From contig OZ021722.1 in assembly GCA_963978545.1 (NCBI GenBank), forward strand, positions 5,971,201 to 6,035,200: DNA of 64,000 nucleotides. Direction: 5' to 3'. Within the stretch, counting starts at the first letter, position 1. The number at the start of each line of letters is the position of its first letter. A program made the position numbers and the translations under genes. The stretch is from Linyphia triangularis (taxonomy: Eukaryota > Arthropoda > Arachnida > Araneae > Linyphiidae). Shown here piece after piece: positions 55,300-64,000 of the stretch. The notes beneath the pieces are model-generated. The model was not told the DNA's origin. It made no database searches and saw only the letters and a program-made list of their open reading frames with translations.

Positions 55300-55435
55300 A
55301 CCAACTCCCCTTAATATTCAAAATTAGATGCAAACACCAAACACTCGCTGCTTACAGAATCAGCGCTGTGATAACAAATATAAAAAAATTGATTATGCAT
55401 ATAAAGGATTCGTATTAAAAACTTTGTTTTTTTAT
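55300..55435 (-). repeat. C-family fragment
   Basis: caaaattagatgcaaacacc, aaacactcgctgcttacaga atcagcgctgtg and catataaaggattcgtatta aaaactttg. Same end as 20575-20715. Confidence 0.65.
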
Positions 55436-55772
55436 GAGTGATTTTATTATGCGATTTATTATTAATATTAATTTTGAACGAAATTATCTCTTTACCCGAT
55501 TTTATGGAAATGGAGTTCAATATAAAACGTTTGTAATATCTTCCAGATACATCCAGATTCAGTCCAATTGACTTTATCCATAACCATGACATAAGAACAG
55601 TCAATTGAATTTAATACGAGTTCTGCAAATAGTGGAGAAACTCTGTAAAGGAGTCCCAAGTCATTCAAATAGGTTTTAATGCATGAAATCGGAGAATTTA
55701 ATGCACCCTGATTCAAACTGACTCGTTGTTGGTTTGATTCAGATACTAACATCAATGGAGCTCTAAAGAGGA
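55436..55772. other. Unrecognised stretch
   Basis: Two overlapping minus-strand frames of 97 and 87 codons (55311-55604, 55492-55755) lie here. The second reads MMLVSESNQQRVSLNQGALN and onward. I recognise no family. A short unknown coding remnant is possible. Confidence 0.3.
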
Positions 55773-55870
55773 AATCCTAGTAAGGATCGTTCCCTATATT
55801 CGCTATATATTATAATCTTCTAGAACAGTACATTTAGAAACTATTTTGTGTAAAACGTTAAAAGTTAGCG
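55773..55870. mobile_element. M-family half element
   Basis: tcctagtaaggatcgttccc tatattcgctatatattata atcttctagaacag, then acatttagaaactattttgt gtaaaac. Tip and outer arm only. It supplies the M tip sequence uninterrupted by D. Confidence 0.75.
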
Positions 55871-55889
55871 AGTCGGTTCATTTTAGTTT

Positions 55890-56465
55890 AGTTATATTAA
55901 GAGTGATAAGGGGGTATAAGATTTTTTGGCGATTTATTTCTACATGGAAAAAAAAAAAAAAAACCAGCCAAAATGGCAAAATTGGCGGTGTTATTCCATG
56001 GACATTACATTTTCCTTTCTTGGGCGTGAAACATATAAAATTCAATGGTTGATGTGTGATGCTTAAGAGTTGAGAACTCAGTGTTATAGGCACTTGTTTT
56101 TCAACTTTTTAGGCTTTTATCGCATTTCTACTGGAATTTCGGAGTTGGGGAAGTTTAGAACATCTGAAGGGGCATTAGAAATATATCGGTAGAGTAGTTT
56201 TTTAGCAACTGTTGAAAGACATGATTTTTCAAGATTTCAATCTTATGCGCATGCGTGATTTTGACGAAAACCTTAATGGTAAGTCCCATAGCCACCAACA
56301 ACTCGCACACCAAATTTGAACATCGTAGGTCAATTTTTTCGTGATTTATGCTGACCACAGACACATATACAGGCATTTTTTCTAGATCGCCTTTTCAAAA
56401 TTTAGGTGTTCCAAAACGTGGAGGAATGCAAAAAATAATCAATTTTTTTTTTCTTACCGATTACT
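55890..56465 (-). mobile_element. A-family element, far end missing
   Basis: cggtgttattccatggacat, ttgatgtgtgatgcttaaga, tttcggagttggggaagttt, aagggg cattag, cttatgcgcatgcgtgattt, aatggtaagtcccatagcca, caaatttgaacatcgtaggt and gttccaaaacgtggaggaat. Diverged relative to other copies. Confidence 0.68.
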
Positions 56466-56739
56466 TTGATTAACCTATACAAACTAATGGTTAAATTAAA
56501 AGTATAATAATCGGATTTTTTTTACTGAAGGCAATACGTTCATAACGATATGTAAACACAACGGTAATTAAGAATAATGAAGCATTACGCTATGTAATTC
56601 GAACACCATGTAAAGTTGTTTGAGAATTAAGCATACGGAGCACCTTTACTTAGTGAAACAATTTGAAATGAGTTTTTCAGACAGGAGTTTACTGTATCTT
56701 GTTGCTAGTCGCAAAGCCCCAACTTACGTATTAGATTGT
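56466..56739. other. Unrecognised stretch
   Basis: No family assigned. Confidence 0.35.
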
Positions 56740-57556
56740 TACTAGGGGGCTTCGCCCCCTGCTCGCTAACGCTCGCCAACCCCCAAACGCCTCGCTGCGC
56801 TCGGATTGAGCGGCTTTGCCTCTCGAATTTGTGGTTAAAACATCTTGCTGCGCTCGAATAGGTTTGCCAGCCATAAAAAATGTAACCAAATTTTTATAAA
56901 TTTAATGTAGGCCAAATAGAGAAAACACCCAAATTGCAAGTTTCATAATAGAAAGTTAAATATACTATCCGCCAACATTCTGACTTAAAACTTCATTAGC
57001 TATGCCCTAACATTGAAGTTCCAATATCTTTTATTTATTCTGATAAGTCGCCACGTTAGAGAACGACGTCCAACGCGAAGCATTTTTTGGATAGAAATAC
57101 TTCAAAATAATAATTACTCTAATAAAAAAATTCTTCAGAAAAACAGAAAAAATCAACTTTAAAACGAAGAGTTTAAAAAGAGCTTTAAAATTAGCAATGG
57201 GTTTGTTGTTTACATATAAGGATAGCTTTAAAATTAGCAACGGTTGGTTGGTTGAACCCCCGAGCAGCCGGTTTGCTGTTTACATACGTAAGGATGTTGC
57301 CACTCATATATTCAAAATCATTGAGGCTTTGTAGTAGCTTAATGATGATGTATCAAATTGAAAAATCGATTGAAAAATTGATGATCAAATATTGAAATTT
57401 AACTAATTAATAAAGTGTTAATAAATTATTTTGGCACGTTTTGGCAAATCTACAGCTTATTTCCTTTAAAATGACACCTTGATCATTGAAATTGGTTGAG
57501 CAGTTTAGGCGGACGGACTAACCCCAAAAAATGTATTGCCTATTAAATATATAGAT
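56740..57556 (+). mobile_element. K-like element with GC-rich head, copy 5
   Basis: TACTAGGGGGCTTCGCCCCC then TGCTCGCTAACGCTCGCC (self-complementary GC hairpin). It ends tggttgagcagtttaggcgg acggactaa and gcctattaaatatatagat. It has no 148-bp array. The 3' phrase resembles the ends of RTE-type non-autonomous retroelements, but I cannot prove the class. Confidence 0.55.
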
Positions 57557-57997
57557 GAATTTTTCCACTGAGGCAATGATGGCACAGTTTTTAAAATAAA
57601 AACTACTATTTATTCACTCTTCAAAGGCACAAAATTTATTCACAGATAGCAGTTTAGTCACCCGCAAGCTTCAACACAAGCTTCAGTAAGAACAACTCCG
57701 AATACAGCGATTATACAAGTCCACTCTAGTAGGTAAACAAAGCGATCAGCTCACATCGAAGTCCGAAATCAATCTGAAAACTTTTCCGATCTGCGGTCTT
57801 TATATACCAGGCGCGAGAAAACATTCGCTAAATTTCCAGCCAATTCGTCGGAAAAGAAACATCTCGAAATTTCTCAATTGCTTTAGGTGTTGCCACCTTT
57901 TTCTAACCTGTATAATCGCTGCGAAATAAATAAAATAAGATAAAAATAAATTACAATAGAATTTTAAAATAATACGTCACTATTTACACTATATACA
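57557..57997 (-). mobile_element. U: LTR-like element, copy 3 (~440 bp, best preserved)
   Basis: Read on the minus strand: TGTCTGTATATAGTGTAAAT then agtgacg, aaggtggcaacacctaaagc, cgcgcctggtatataaagac (TATA box), gaataaattttgtgcc (polyadenylation-like) and catcattgcctcagtggaaa aattca. TG...CA ends and this order of promoter then AATAAA are LTR-like. No clean target duplication. Directly abuts K copy 5. Confidence 0.6.
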
Positions 57998-58415
57998 GAC
58001 AATTTGTGCAACAAGATATTACCTTCTGTCATTTTATATCATATCATTAGAACCGCACGAAATACTTTGTTCCACCACCAGAAGAAGAGTCCGTTCGGGT
58101 TTCACTACAAGGGTAATTGGCGACAAATGCGCAGTAATTAACTGCTAGTGAGAAGGCCAAAACATCATCGACGAAAGAGGTTTCGAATTTCTAACAAAAC
58201 GTCTGAGGATTGTCAGAAAGAAGAGAGTTTGAGGTACGACTTCCAATTACATTGATATAATGAGAATTTACGATAACGTTGTCAATCTACATCGTACAAG
58301 ACCAGAGAAGAACTTTTAAAATTTTTTAAATCAATTTCATAAAAAGTAAAGATTATTCAGTTGAATTTTATACTAATGAGCAGAGTATTTTAGAAGGGCA
58401 TACTTAACTTGAACT
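57998..58415. other. Unrecognised stretch of ordinary complexity
   Basis: About 58060-58300 is less AT-biased and matches no other part of the window. No frame of note. Confidence 0.35.
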
Positions 58416-58815
58416 TAGGGGTATGGAACATCGCACAACTTTTCAATTACACTATATTACAGATTTGGATTTGTGTTGTGTCGTTTAAACGTTTTTGTAT
58501 TTCCATCATTCGTTTGGAAAAAGTGGCCAGTTTGGTGATATTGTTTGCGATAATTCTTATATGGGTCACCAAAATGGTGATTTTGGCGATATACTTTCTG
58601 ATTATTCTTTTATTATCCTTTCTTATAAGTGAATCTGAGAATAGGACAAAAAAACAATCGTTGATGAGCTATGCTCAATCAAAGAGGACTCAGTGTTGAA
58701 GGCATTCGTTTTTCAACTTTTTTCGCCATCAAAGCGTTTTTACGGAAATTTCGAAGGTGGAGAGCACCTGAAGAAGCATTACCACAGCGATTTTGATCAA
58801 AATCGCTGTGATTTC
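58416..58815 (-). mobile_element. A-family element, truncated by D copy 4
   Basis: ttaggggtatggaacatcgc, acaacttttcaattacacta, aaaatggtgattttggcgat, tttcttataagtgaatctga, gttgatgagctatgctcaat and caccacagcgattttgatca. It stops where the D half begins. Confidence 0.75.
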
Positions 58816-58831
58816 ATAATGCTGTGGTTCA

Positions 58832-58987
58832 GCATAATGTTCGCCAAACTACAACCCTGTAGAGAACAAATGGCTATAAGGTATGGCGAGAATTATGTCT
58901 TCACTCCGCCAAAATGGATTAAATACCTATGAGAGCTGTGACGATCTACCGTCTAGTGATGTCAAGTTAAGTTGGAGTTTAGTATAG
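58832..58987. mobile_element. D-family right half, copy 4
   Basis: ataatgttcgccaaactaca accctgtagagaac, then ggcgagaattatgtcttcac, tccgccaaaatggattaaat, ctgtgacgatctaccgtcta and gtcaagttaagttggagttt agtatag. Left arm absent. Confidence 0.8.
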
Positions 58988-59140
58988 TGAGAGTGACAAT
59001 GGCGAAATTCGATAGAATGCATTGCCATCGACATCGAATCTATCTGCCAAGTTTCAGATCGATTGGCCACCGCAGATTTGTCCGCCATCGACCTACACAC
59101 ACACACACACAAAATCGAAGTTAATATAAAAGATTTAAAA
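58985..59140 (+). repeat. C-family core fragment
   Basis: agtgacaatggcgaaattcg atagaatgcattgccatcga catcgaatctatctgccaag tttcagatcgattgg, then a CA run and aatcgaagttaatataaaag. Confidence 0.75.
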
Positions 59141-59316
59141 AGACATAATTGCGAAGCAGCAAGAGATGAAGACTAGTGGTGCGATTGATAAAAATGTATG
59201 AATTTTTAAATACAGCGGTTAACAAAATTATGAGTTACAATATTGGAGTGTGACGACAAATTTTTTAAAAAATCTGAATATAGCGGAATGCCTTTACTGG
59301 GTTTCTTCTCATTAAC

Positions 59317-60560
59317 GAGAGGTGTGGAACTTTACGCAACTTTCGATTTCTCTATTATACTGGTCAGAGCATTTAAGTTTGATATGGATTGGTGTAAATG
59401 TATCGACGTTTTCAAATTTTCATTAATTTACAAAGAAAAAAAACCCTTTTAAAATGGCAAAATTGGCGGTATGTTTTTTTTTTTTAATAATTATTACGTT
59501 ATCTTTTCGAGTAAGTGAAACAGAGTCGTTGATCAGCGACGCTCAAGGGAATGGAACTCTGAGTTAAGACATTTATTATTATTTTTATTTTGTACGCCTT
59601 TATTGTATTTCTACGTGAATTTTGTCGAAACTCTTATAGACTGAGAGGCGACTGCAATTTTTGGACCTCATCGAACATCATTCTGAATTTTTTATAGAAA
59701 TTGGAGAAAAGTGAGTAGATTACGAATCCACTGGTCTGCCGTGGCAAAAATGGCCGAAACTAGTCAAAAATCGATTTTTAATAAGTTGAACTAAATCCAA
59801 TTGCCAAATGCTCCATAACTTGCCAAATAATGAGCATTTTTTTTTTTATTTGGTAACCCTCACTCTTTAATTTTCAATTAAGAAGGTTGCTGACGATTCA
59901 GATATCTGGCGACGGTCTACTTGCATCTATTAAAAGGGAGCCAAGTTGGCAGTAAACATTACGTCATGGATGACGTAGCTGATGTCACCAATTTGGCTTA
60001 CTTTTTAAAGATGCAAGTTTTCCGAGAAAGAGATCAGAAATCGTTTGCGCTTTTTCTCATTGAAAATCAAAATGCAGTGGGTTGCCAGACGAAAAAGTTT
60101 ATTCTCTTTTTGGCAAGTTATGACATATTTGGCAATCGGATTTTAGTTCAACTCATTCCAAGTCGATTTTTGATCAGTTTCGACCATTTTTGCCACGGCA
60201 GACCAGTGTATTCGTAATCTACTCACTTTTCTCCAATTTCTATAAAAAATTCAGAATGATGTGCGATGAGGTCCAAAAATTGCAGTCGCCTCTCGGACTA
60301 TTAATGATAGAGGTCCCATGGCAACCACTTATCCGTATGCAAAATTTCAACATTGTAAGTAAATCTGCTTGAAGGATATGTAGACCACAGATAGACACGC
60401 ACACATACATTTCCCTATACCTATATATATATATATTTTTTAATTTAGCTTGTTCCAAACCGTTGAGAAATGCAAGAAAAAAAAAAACCTCCTTTCATTG
60501 ACCGAATGCAATATTTTTTTTTTAATCGTATGTTAATATATGTGTGTTTGGAAAGTAAAA
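59317..60560 (-). mobile_element. A-family element split by B copy 3
   Basis: gaggtgtggaactttacgca actttcgatttctctatta, gagtcgttgatcagcgacgc tcaagg and ctacgtgaattttgtcgaaa ctcttata, then B. It resumes at about 60297: gatagaggtcccatggcaac, aagtaaatctgcttgaagga and tgttggaaagtaaaag-type end near 60548. B inserted after A. Confidence 0.72.
59642..60296. mobile_element. B-family foldback, copy 3 (full length, 655 bp)
   Basis: Left tip gagaggcgactgcaattttt ggacctcatcgaacatcatt; right tip is the inverse, ending gcagtcgcctctc. The arms pair along almost the whole length, as in copy 1, with the palindromic centre tacgtcatggatgacgta near 59961. Frames inside (for example 59921-60217) also occur in copy 1 but are by-products. 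Confidence 0.83.
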
Positions 60561-61030
60561 GAGGTTCCATGCTAATAATGCAGTTACTTGTACAGAATGC
60601 ATCGTGATTTTGCAAGATACACAAACGGGTTTTCAATATCCTATATTCCCCAGTTTTGTTTAGCGACAAATCCGATCAGTTTTGTAAAGCAGTGTATTTA
60701 AAATTCCATACCTGTCTCTCTCTAACCACACCCTTTGTGTCACTTCATTGATCTTTTTTTTTTCAAGTATGCATTCTAAGATACATATAGGGAAAAATAT
60801 TCGTTTTGAGCAAAACCTGCTTCGGCAATGAACTAAAATAGCGCATTTTTCGCGTTAGAAGTTTAATTTCAATTAATAATTTTAAAATTCGTGCACTGAT
60901 TACTGTTCTGGTTGAATTGCAACTAATTGAACTTAATGAATTTCGGCGTGCGGTTAAACTGATTTGTACGATTCACGAGAAGTACTTGCAAAATTAATTC
61001 CTCCATCAGAATATATCTATGGACTACTTC
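60561..61030. other. Unrecognised stretch
   Basis: No family or frame assigned. Confidence 0.4.
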
Positions 61031-61327
61031 TTAACACATTCGCTGCCACCAAAATTTATATATCCATCCTCAGAAGCCGAATTTAAAAAAAGTGTTTTAA
61101 TGATTAAAAACGTTCCTTATATTTTAATAGTAAAACCAGAAAAAAGGGAAAAAACCAAGCACTAAAAATAATACTTCTCTAACGTGCCTCAAAAACCTCA
61201 TCGTTCAACCTCCAAATCCGAACTAAAATTAAAACAGTTTACTTATCATACTCGATCGTCGTCCCAGAACGTCGCCGGCATGGGAGGTAGCGCCATGCTG
61301 ACGCGTCAGTGGCAGCGAATGTGTTAA
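61031..61327. mobile_element. I-family piggyBac-like MITE, copy 2
   Basis: TTAACACATTCGCTGCCACC at the left. The right end has the fuller form gcgccatgctgacgcgtcag tggcagcgaatgtgttaa, including the palindrome TGACGCGTCA that copy 1 has lost. TTAA on both sides. The interior matches 42021-42301 closely. Confidence 0.87.
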
Positions 61328-61604
61328 CATGGACTAGAGCCTTCCATTGAAACACGTTTAGACCGCAGTTAAGAACATAACTTCTATTAGAACGACTTTT
61401 AAGAAATGCCCTTTTTTACTAGATTCCTTCAAGTGCTTAATCACATGTATGTTGCAGACTAAATTTAGTTTTAGGACTAACTAGTAAACAGTACTTGGTA
61501 TAACATCAAACTAGTTTGAACCAAAATATTGGCCACTTATTTTTAAATTACCAACAATTTCAGACTAGACTAGTTTCTCTTGAATTTTGGTGTTTAATGT
61601 AACA

Positions 61605-61643
61605 TAGCGCCATGCTGACGCGTCAGTGGCAGCGAACGTGTTA
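61605..61643. mobile_element. Lone I-family right end
   Basis: agcgccatgctgacgcgtca gtggcagcgaacgtgttaa, with no partner left end nearby unless it pairs with 61031 as the outer end of a longer element. Confidence 0.65.
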
Positions 61644-61654
61644 ACATTCAAATT

Positions 61655-61800
61655 ATATGAATTTGAATAAGGCATTTAAAAATATATTAATAAAGCATGA
61701 AAATATATGAATAAAGCATTAAAAACATGTATATGAATAAGGCATTAAGGACATATACGAGAAAAGCATTAAAACATATATGAATAAAGCATTAGAAAAC
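61655..61800. repeat. Degenerate short tandem repeat
   Basis: About five units of tatatgaataaagcattaaa type, roughly 27-33 bp apart. Confidence 0.8.
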
Positions 61801-62536
61801 AATTTGTATAGATAATTCTCTTGCGTTCCGCCCAAATTCGGCTGTATTTCTGTGAGCAGAATGGCAGCGACTGTAAACATCCAATCACAAATCTTCTAAA
61901 TGTACTTTATGCGTGAATTTCTAAATTCAGTAATCCAGCCAATTACAAAATATCTTTTGAGATTTGACTAATACATTTGGCAACAGTCAGTAAATGAGAT
62001 TCACTATATTTTGTTTTACTTACAATACTGATACGAATTGTTGCCTATTTAAAACGTATTGATTCAATATTTAAGATGTTGCGAGAATAAATAGATCCAA
62101 GATGTGTATTTATCTTTTGGATTAGAATTCTAGATAAACCAGACTTTTCGTAAAAATTATCTGCTGGAGCAGATAATTTTCTCCGGAGGTCAGTAGAAAG
62201 TGTTTTATGGTTCCCACTTTTTCTTTTTTCAATTTTGCCGCCAAGTTGAATCGACGCAGGTTTTCAAAAATGGATTCCAAGTTAGAATGGAACCACACTG
62301 GTTACCCAAAATCGCCAAATGAAAAGTGGGGACCGTAAGGTACATTTTAACCGTTCCGGGTGCTGTGGATAATAGAATTTCGATTACAAAACCTTCTTTT
62401 GTATACAATTAAAACAAACCAGATTTGTTTAGATTTGGCAAATAACCATAACATATTTTATGTGAACGTTTTCCGGATATATGCCTATAAAAGCTGAGTA
62501 CGGAGTTTTCCTTAAGAATATTAAGGTTTCTATGCT
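61801..62536. other. Unrecognised stretch
   Basis: ggttcccactttttc near 62211 and gaaaagtggggaccgtaag near 62321 form a loose inverted pair that could mark a small MITE. Otherwise unassigned. Confidence 0.35.
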
Positions 62537-62550
62537 GAAAATTCACAATG

Positions 62551-62650
62551 GTTGGTTGGTTGTATTCAGATTATCTGGCGCCGTCAGCAACACGAGGGCT
62601 ATAATGCGCCGAAACATTTGTCATTAGACAAAACACGGGACTCGAACCCG
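62551..62650 (-). mobile_element. S1 tRNA-SINE, 5'-truncated copy 5
   Basis: Keeps the 3' body (gttggttgtattcagattat to gtcattagacaa). It then jumps over the internal spacer and ends at the B box (aacacgggactcgaacccg). A perfect 13-bp duplication, aaaattcacaatg, flanks it (62538-62550 and 62651-62663). The intact B box has the consensus GGTTCGAGTCC form. 5' truncation plus a long duplication indicates LINE-driven insertion. Confidence 0.93.
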
Positions 62651-62732
62651 AAAATTCACAATGATTGAAAAACTTTAGCATATTCCGGATAAACTGGAAT
62701 TTAACTTTTTATACTAATATATTCATTCAGGT

Positions 62733-62938
62733 TATGATTTACCGTATGTTGCCACTTCGGGACTTTTCAAAAAAGTCGCCAAATTGAAAATGAAGTCAAA
62801 TGGCTGTGTCGCCCAATCCAAAATGGCTTCAAAACGCTATGTTACCAAATCTAAACGTTCACTGGGGTTGCCGGGTTGTATTCAGCGCCAAATCGTCAAC
62901 TATCAAAAAGTCGCCAAGTGACATCGTATAGTAAATCT
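62733..62938. mobile_element. H-family MITE, copy 2 (diverged)
   Basis: tatgatttaccgtatgttgc then agtcgccaaattgaaaatg, gctgtgtcgcccaatccaaa, aaaagtcgccaagtgacatc and gtatagtaaatct. Aligns with 28880-29142. Confidence 0.62.
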
Positions 62939-63164
62939 GGACCTATATCCATTTCCAATCAATGCAAATTCAGATATTACGAATTGAAAATCATTAAAAT
63001 AAAGAATACTGAACCTGCTTAACGTGTCTCGACATAAGCAGTTGGATAATGACGTGTCAAGTATTGTAGCTCTTCATAAATAATAAAGCGTTTTCAGTTT
63101 CATAGCACAATATCACTTTGCAGGATTTTTTTGATTATGCATCTGAAATATCTTTTTGCTAGGG

Positions 63165-63273
63165 CATATTTTACTTGCCTTACTTTGAGGCGAGCAAAGC
63201 GAACCAAAAAGGATTGCATAACAATCCAGAGGGTTGACGAGCGTTAGCGAGCTGAGGGCGGTGCCCCCTAGTA
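63165..63273 (-). mobile_element. K-like head (GC-rich type)
   Basis: Minus strand TACTAGGGGGCACCGCCCTC then AGCTCGCTAACGCTCGTCAA, as in copy 5. Only the first ~110 bp are recognisable. Confidence 0.6.
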
Positions 63274-63660
63274 TATAAAAAAATAAGTTTGTTTATCAGT
63301 AAGGCAATGTTTTAGAGTTTGAAAAGGCCCAACTTTTAGCCATTACGAAGTTTTCTCTGAAGTAAAAACAAATAATGTTATTTAACTAAAGATATATTTT
63401 TTTTTTGAGGGTGGGGTAAAATAGAAAATAAAACTTTCCATGTTGATCTTGAGCTTTCTATTTGCCCATCTTCTCGAGTAAACTAAGACAAAGTTATAAA
63501 GTACTTGCTTCTAATGGAAAGCGAGAGAGAGAGAGTTTATACAAAAACTTGTATTATTATTTTACTTTCCACATTTTTCTTTGTCTGACCCAAGAGTGTC
63601 TTGCGTAAAGGTGAATCCGAAATTTTTATAAAGTACCGGAAGCTAAATGCATATTAAGAG
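63274..63660. other. Unrecognised stretch
   Basis: GA run at 63522-63535. Nothing else. Confidence 0.4.
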
Positions 63661-63661
63661 T

Positions 63662-64000
63662 AAGACTTAGTAAGGATCACTCCAAATAATCGCTGGCCGA
63701 CCAAACGGTATAGTGGTTAGCGTGCTAGCTTCTAGACCGCGAGGTTGCGGGTTCCGAGTCCCGTGTTAGGCATGGGTGTTTGTAAATGTATGTTGGCTTG
63801 TCTAATGACGAATGTTTCGGCGCATTATAGCCCTCGTGTTGCTGATGGCGCCAGATAATCTGAAAACAAACAACCAAATACTAGCTGTGTTAAAATCTTG
63901 CAGCCCAGCTCGTTTAGAAACTACTTGGTAGAAAACATTGGAATTCTGAGAGTAGGTACCAAAATGATCACTTAATGAAATGACATAAATTTAAAACTCT
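63662..64000. mobile_element. M-family foldback, copy 5, cut by window end
   Basis: agacttagtaaggatcactc c, then the SINE, then ttaaaatcttgcagcccagc, tcgtttagaaactacttggt, gagtaggtaccaaaatgatc and acttaatgaaatgacataaa. The right arm must lie beyond 64000. Confidence 0.78.
63695..63873 (+). mobile_element. S1 tRNA-SINE, copy 6
   Basis: ggccgaccaaacggtatagt ggttagcgtgctag, gcgggttccgagtcccgtgt, and tail gataatctgaaaacaaacaa. ccaaata occurs on both sides (63682-63688, 63873-63879), a possible target duplication. Inserted in the M copy 5 left arm. Confidence 0.92.

Noticed and set aside
56740..56830. GC-rich palindromic head as a bacterial-type terminator or contamination
   Set aside because: The same TACTAG-plus-GC head occurs at 63273 and in related form at other K and G copies, so it is a repeat terminus of this genome.
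59921..60217. 98-codon frame shared with 15405-15611 (FALFLIENQNAVGCQTKKF)
   Set aside because: It lies on one arm of palindrome B, the opposite arm constrains it, and copy 2 breaks it. Shared sequence comes from the foldback, not from coding selection.

Overview
This window looks like non-coding DNA from a large, repeat-rich animal genome. It is strongly A+T-rich by eye, full of long A/T homopolymers, and has no intact protein gene. The best guess for the host is an arthropod. The reasons are tRNA-derived SINEs, a LINE C-terminus of the arthropod/metazoan type, LTRs that begin TGTTACG, and hAT, piggyBac-like and TA-inserting DNA elements. Nothing in the sequence fixes the species, and a mollusc or other invertebrate is not excluded.

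Almost everything that can be identified is mobile DNA, in families seen several times within the window. The letters used in this annotation are mine. A is a ~650-bp repeat with a hairpin end, at least a dozen copies. B, D, F, H, L, M and Q are foldback or TIR MITEs. C is a ~700-bp repeat with a TTTTAGTGACA core. E and I are TTAA-flanked elements. G and K have a GC-rich head after TACTAGCT; K also carries internal tandem repeats. N and three other elements look like hAT. P is a 1.3-kb element at a TA site. R is a ~1.2-kb palindrome. S1 and S2 are tRNA-SINEs. T and U are LTRs. W is a ~3.3-kb transposon with long inverted repeats.

Layout. 0-10 kb: decayed K, C, E, F and A copies in featureless AT-rich DNA. 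10-14.2 kb: a LINE remnant split by a D element, then a CpG-rich pyrimidine-tract block ending in a perfect splice donor (candidate non-coding first exon), then a tandem duplication of about 1.1 kb. 14.7-25.6 kb: foldback M with B inside it, SINEs, a solo LTR, C, hAT, N, and K with a 148-bp tandem array nested in A. 25.9-32.4 kb: P, H, C, L and K. 33.2-38.05 kb: the richest locus, an M element containing two D elements, a solo LTR, transposon W and a SINE in successive layers. W carries a broken gene of about 600 codons. 38.7-45.8 kb: A copies, a SINE and a second segmental duplication with one unusually conserved 90-bp block. 46.2-49 kb: a BED-type zinc-finger remnant, MITE Q and palindrome R, whose two arms encode the same Cys-rich tail. 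49-64 kb: K, B, hAT, C, E, U, A, I, SINEs, and an M element cut by the window edge.

Nothing here works together as a pathway. The biological content is insertion history, transposon structure, and one candidate promoter/5' exon whose downstream gene, if real, lies beyond a very long first intron.
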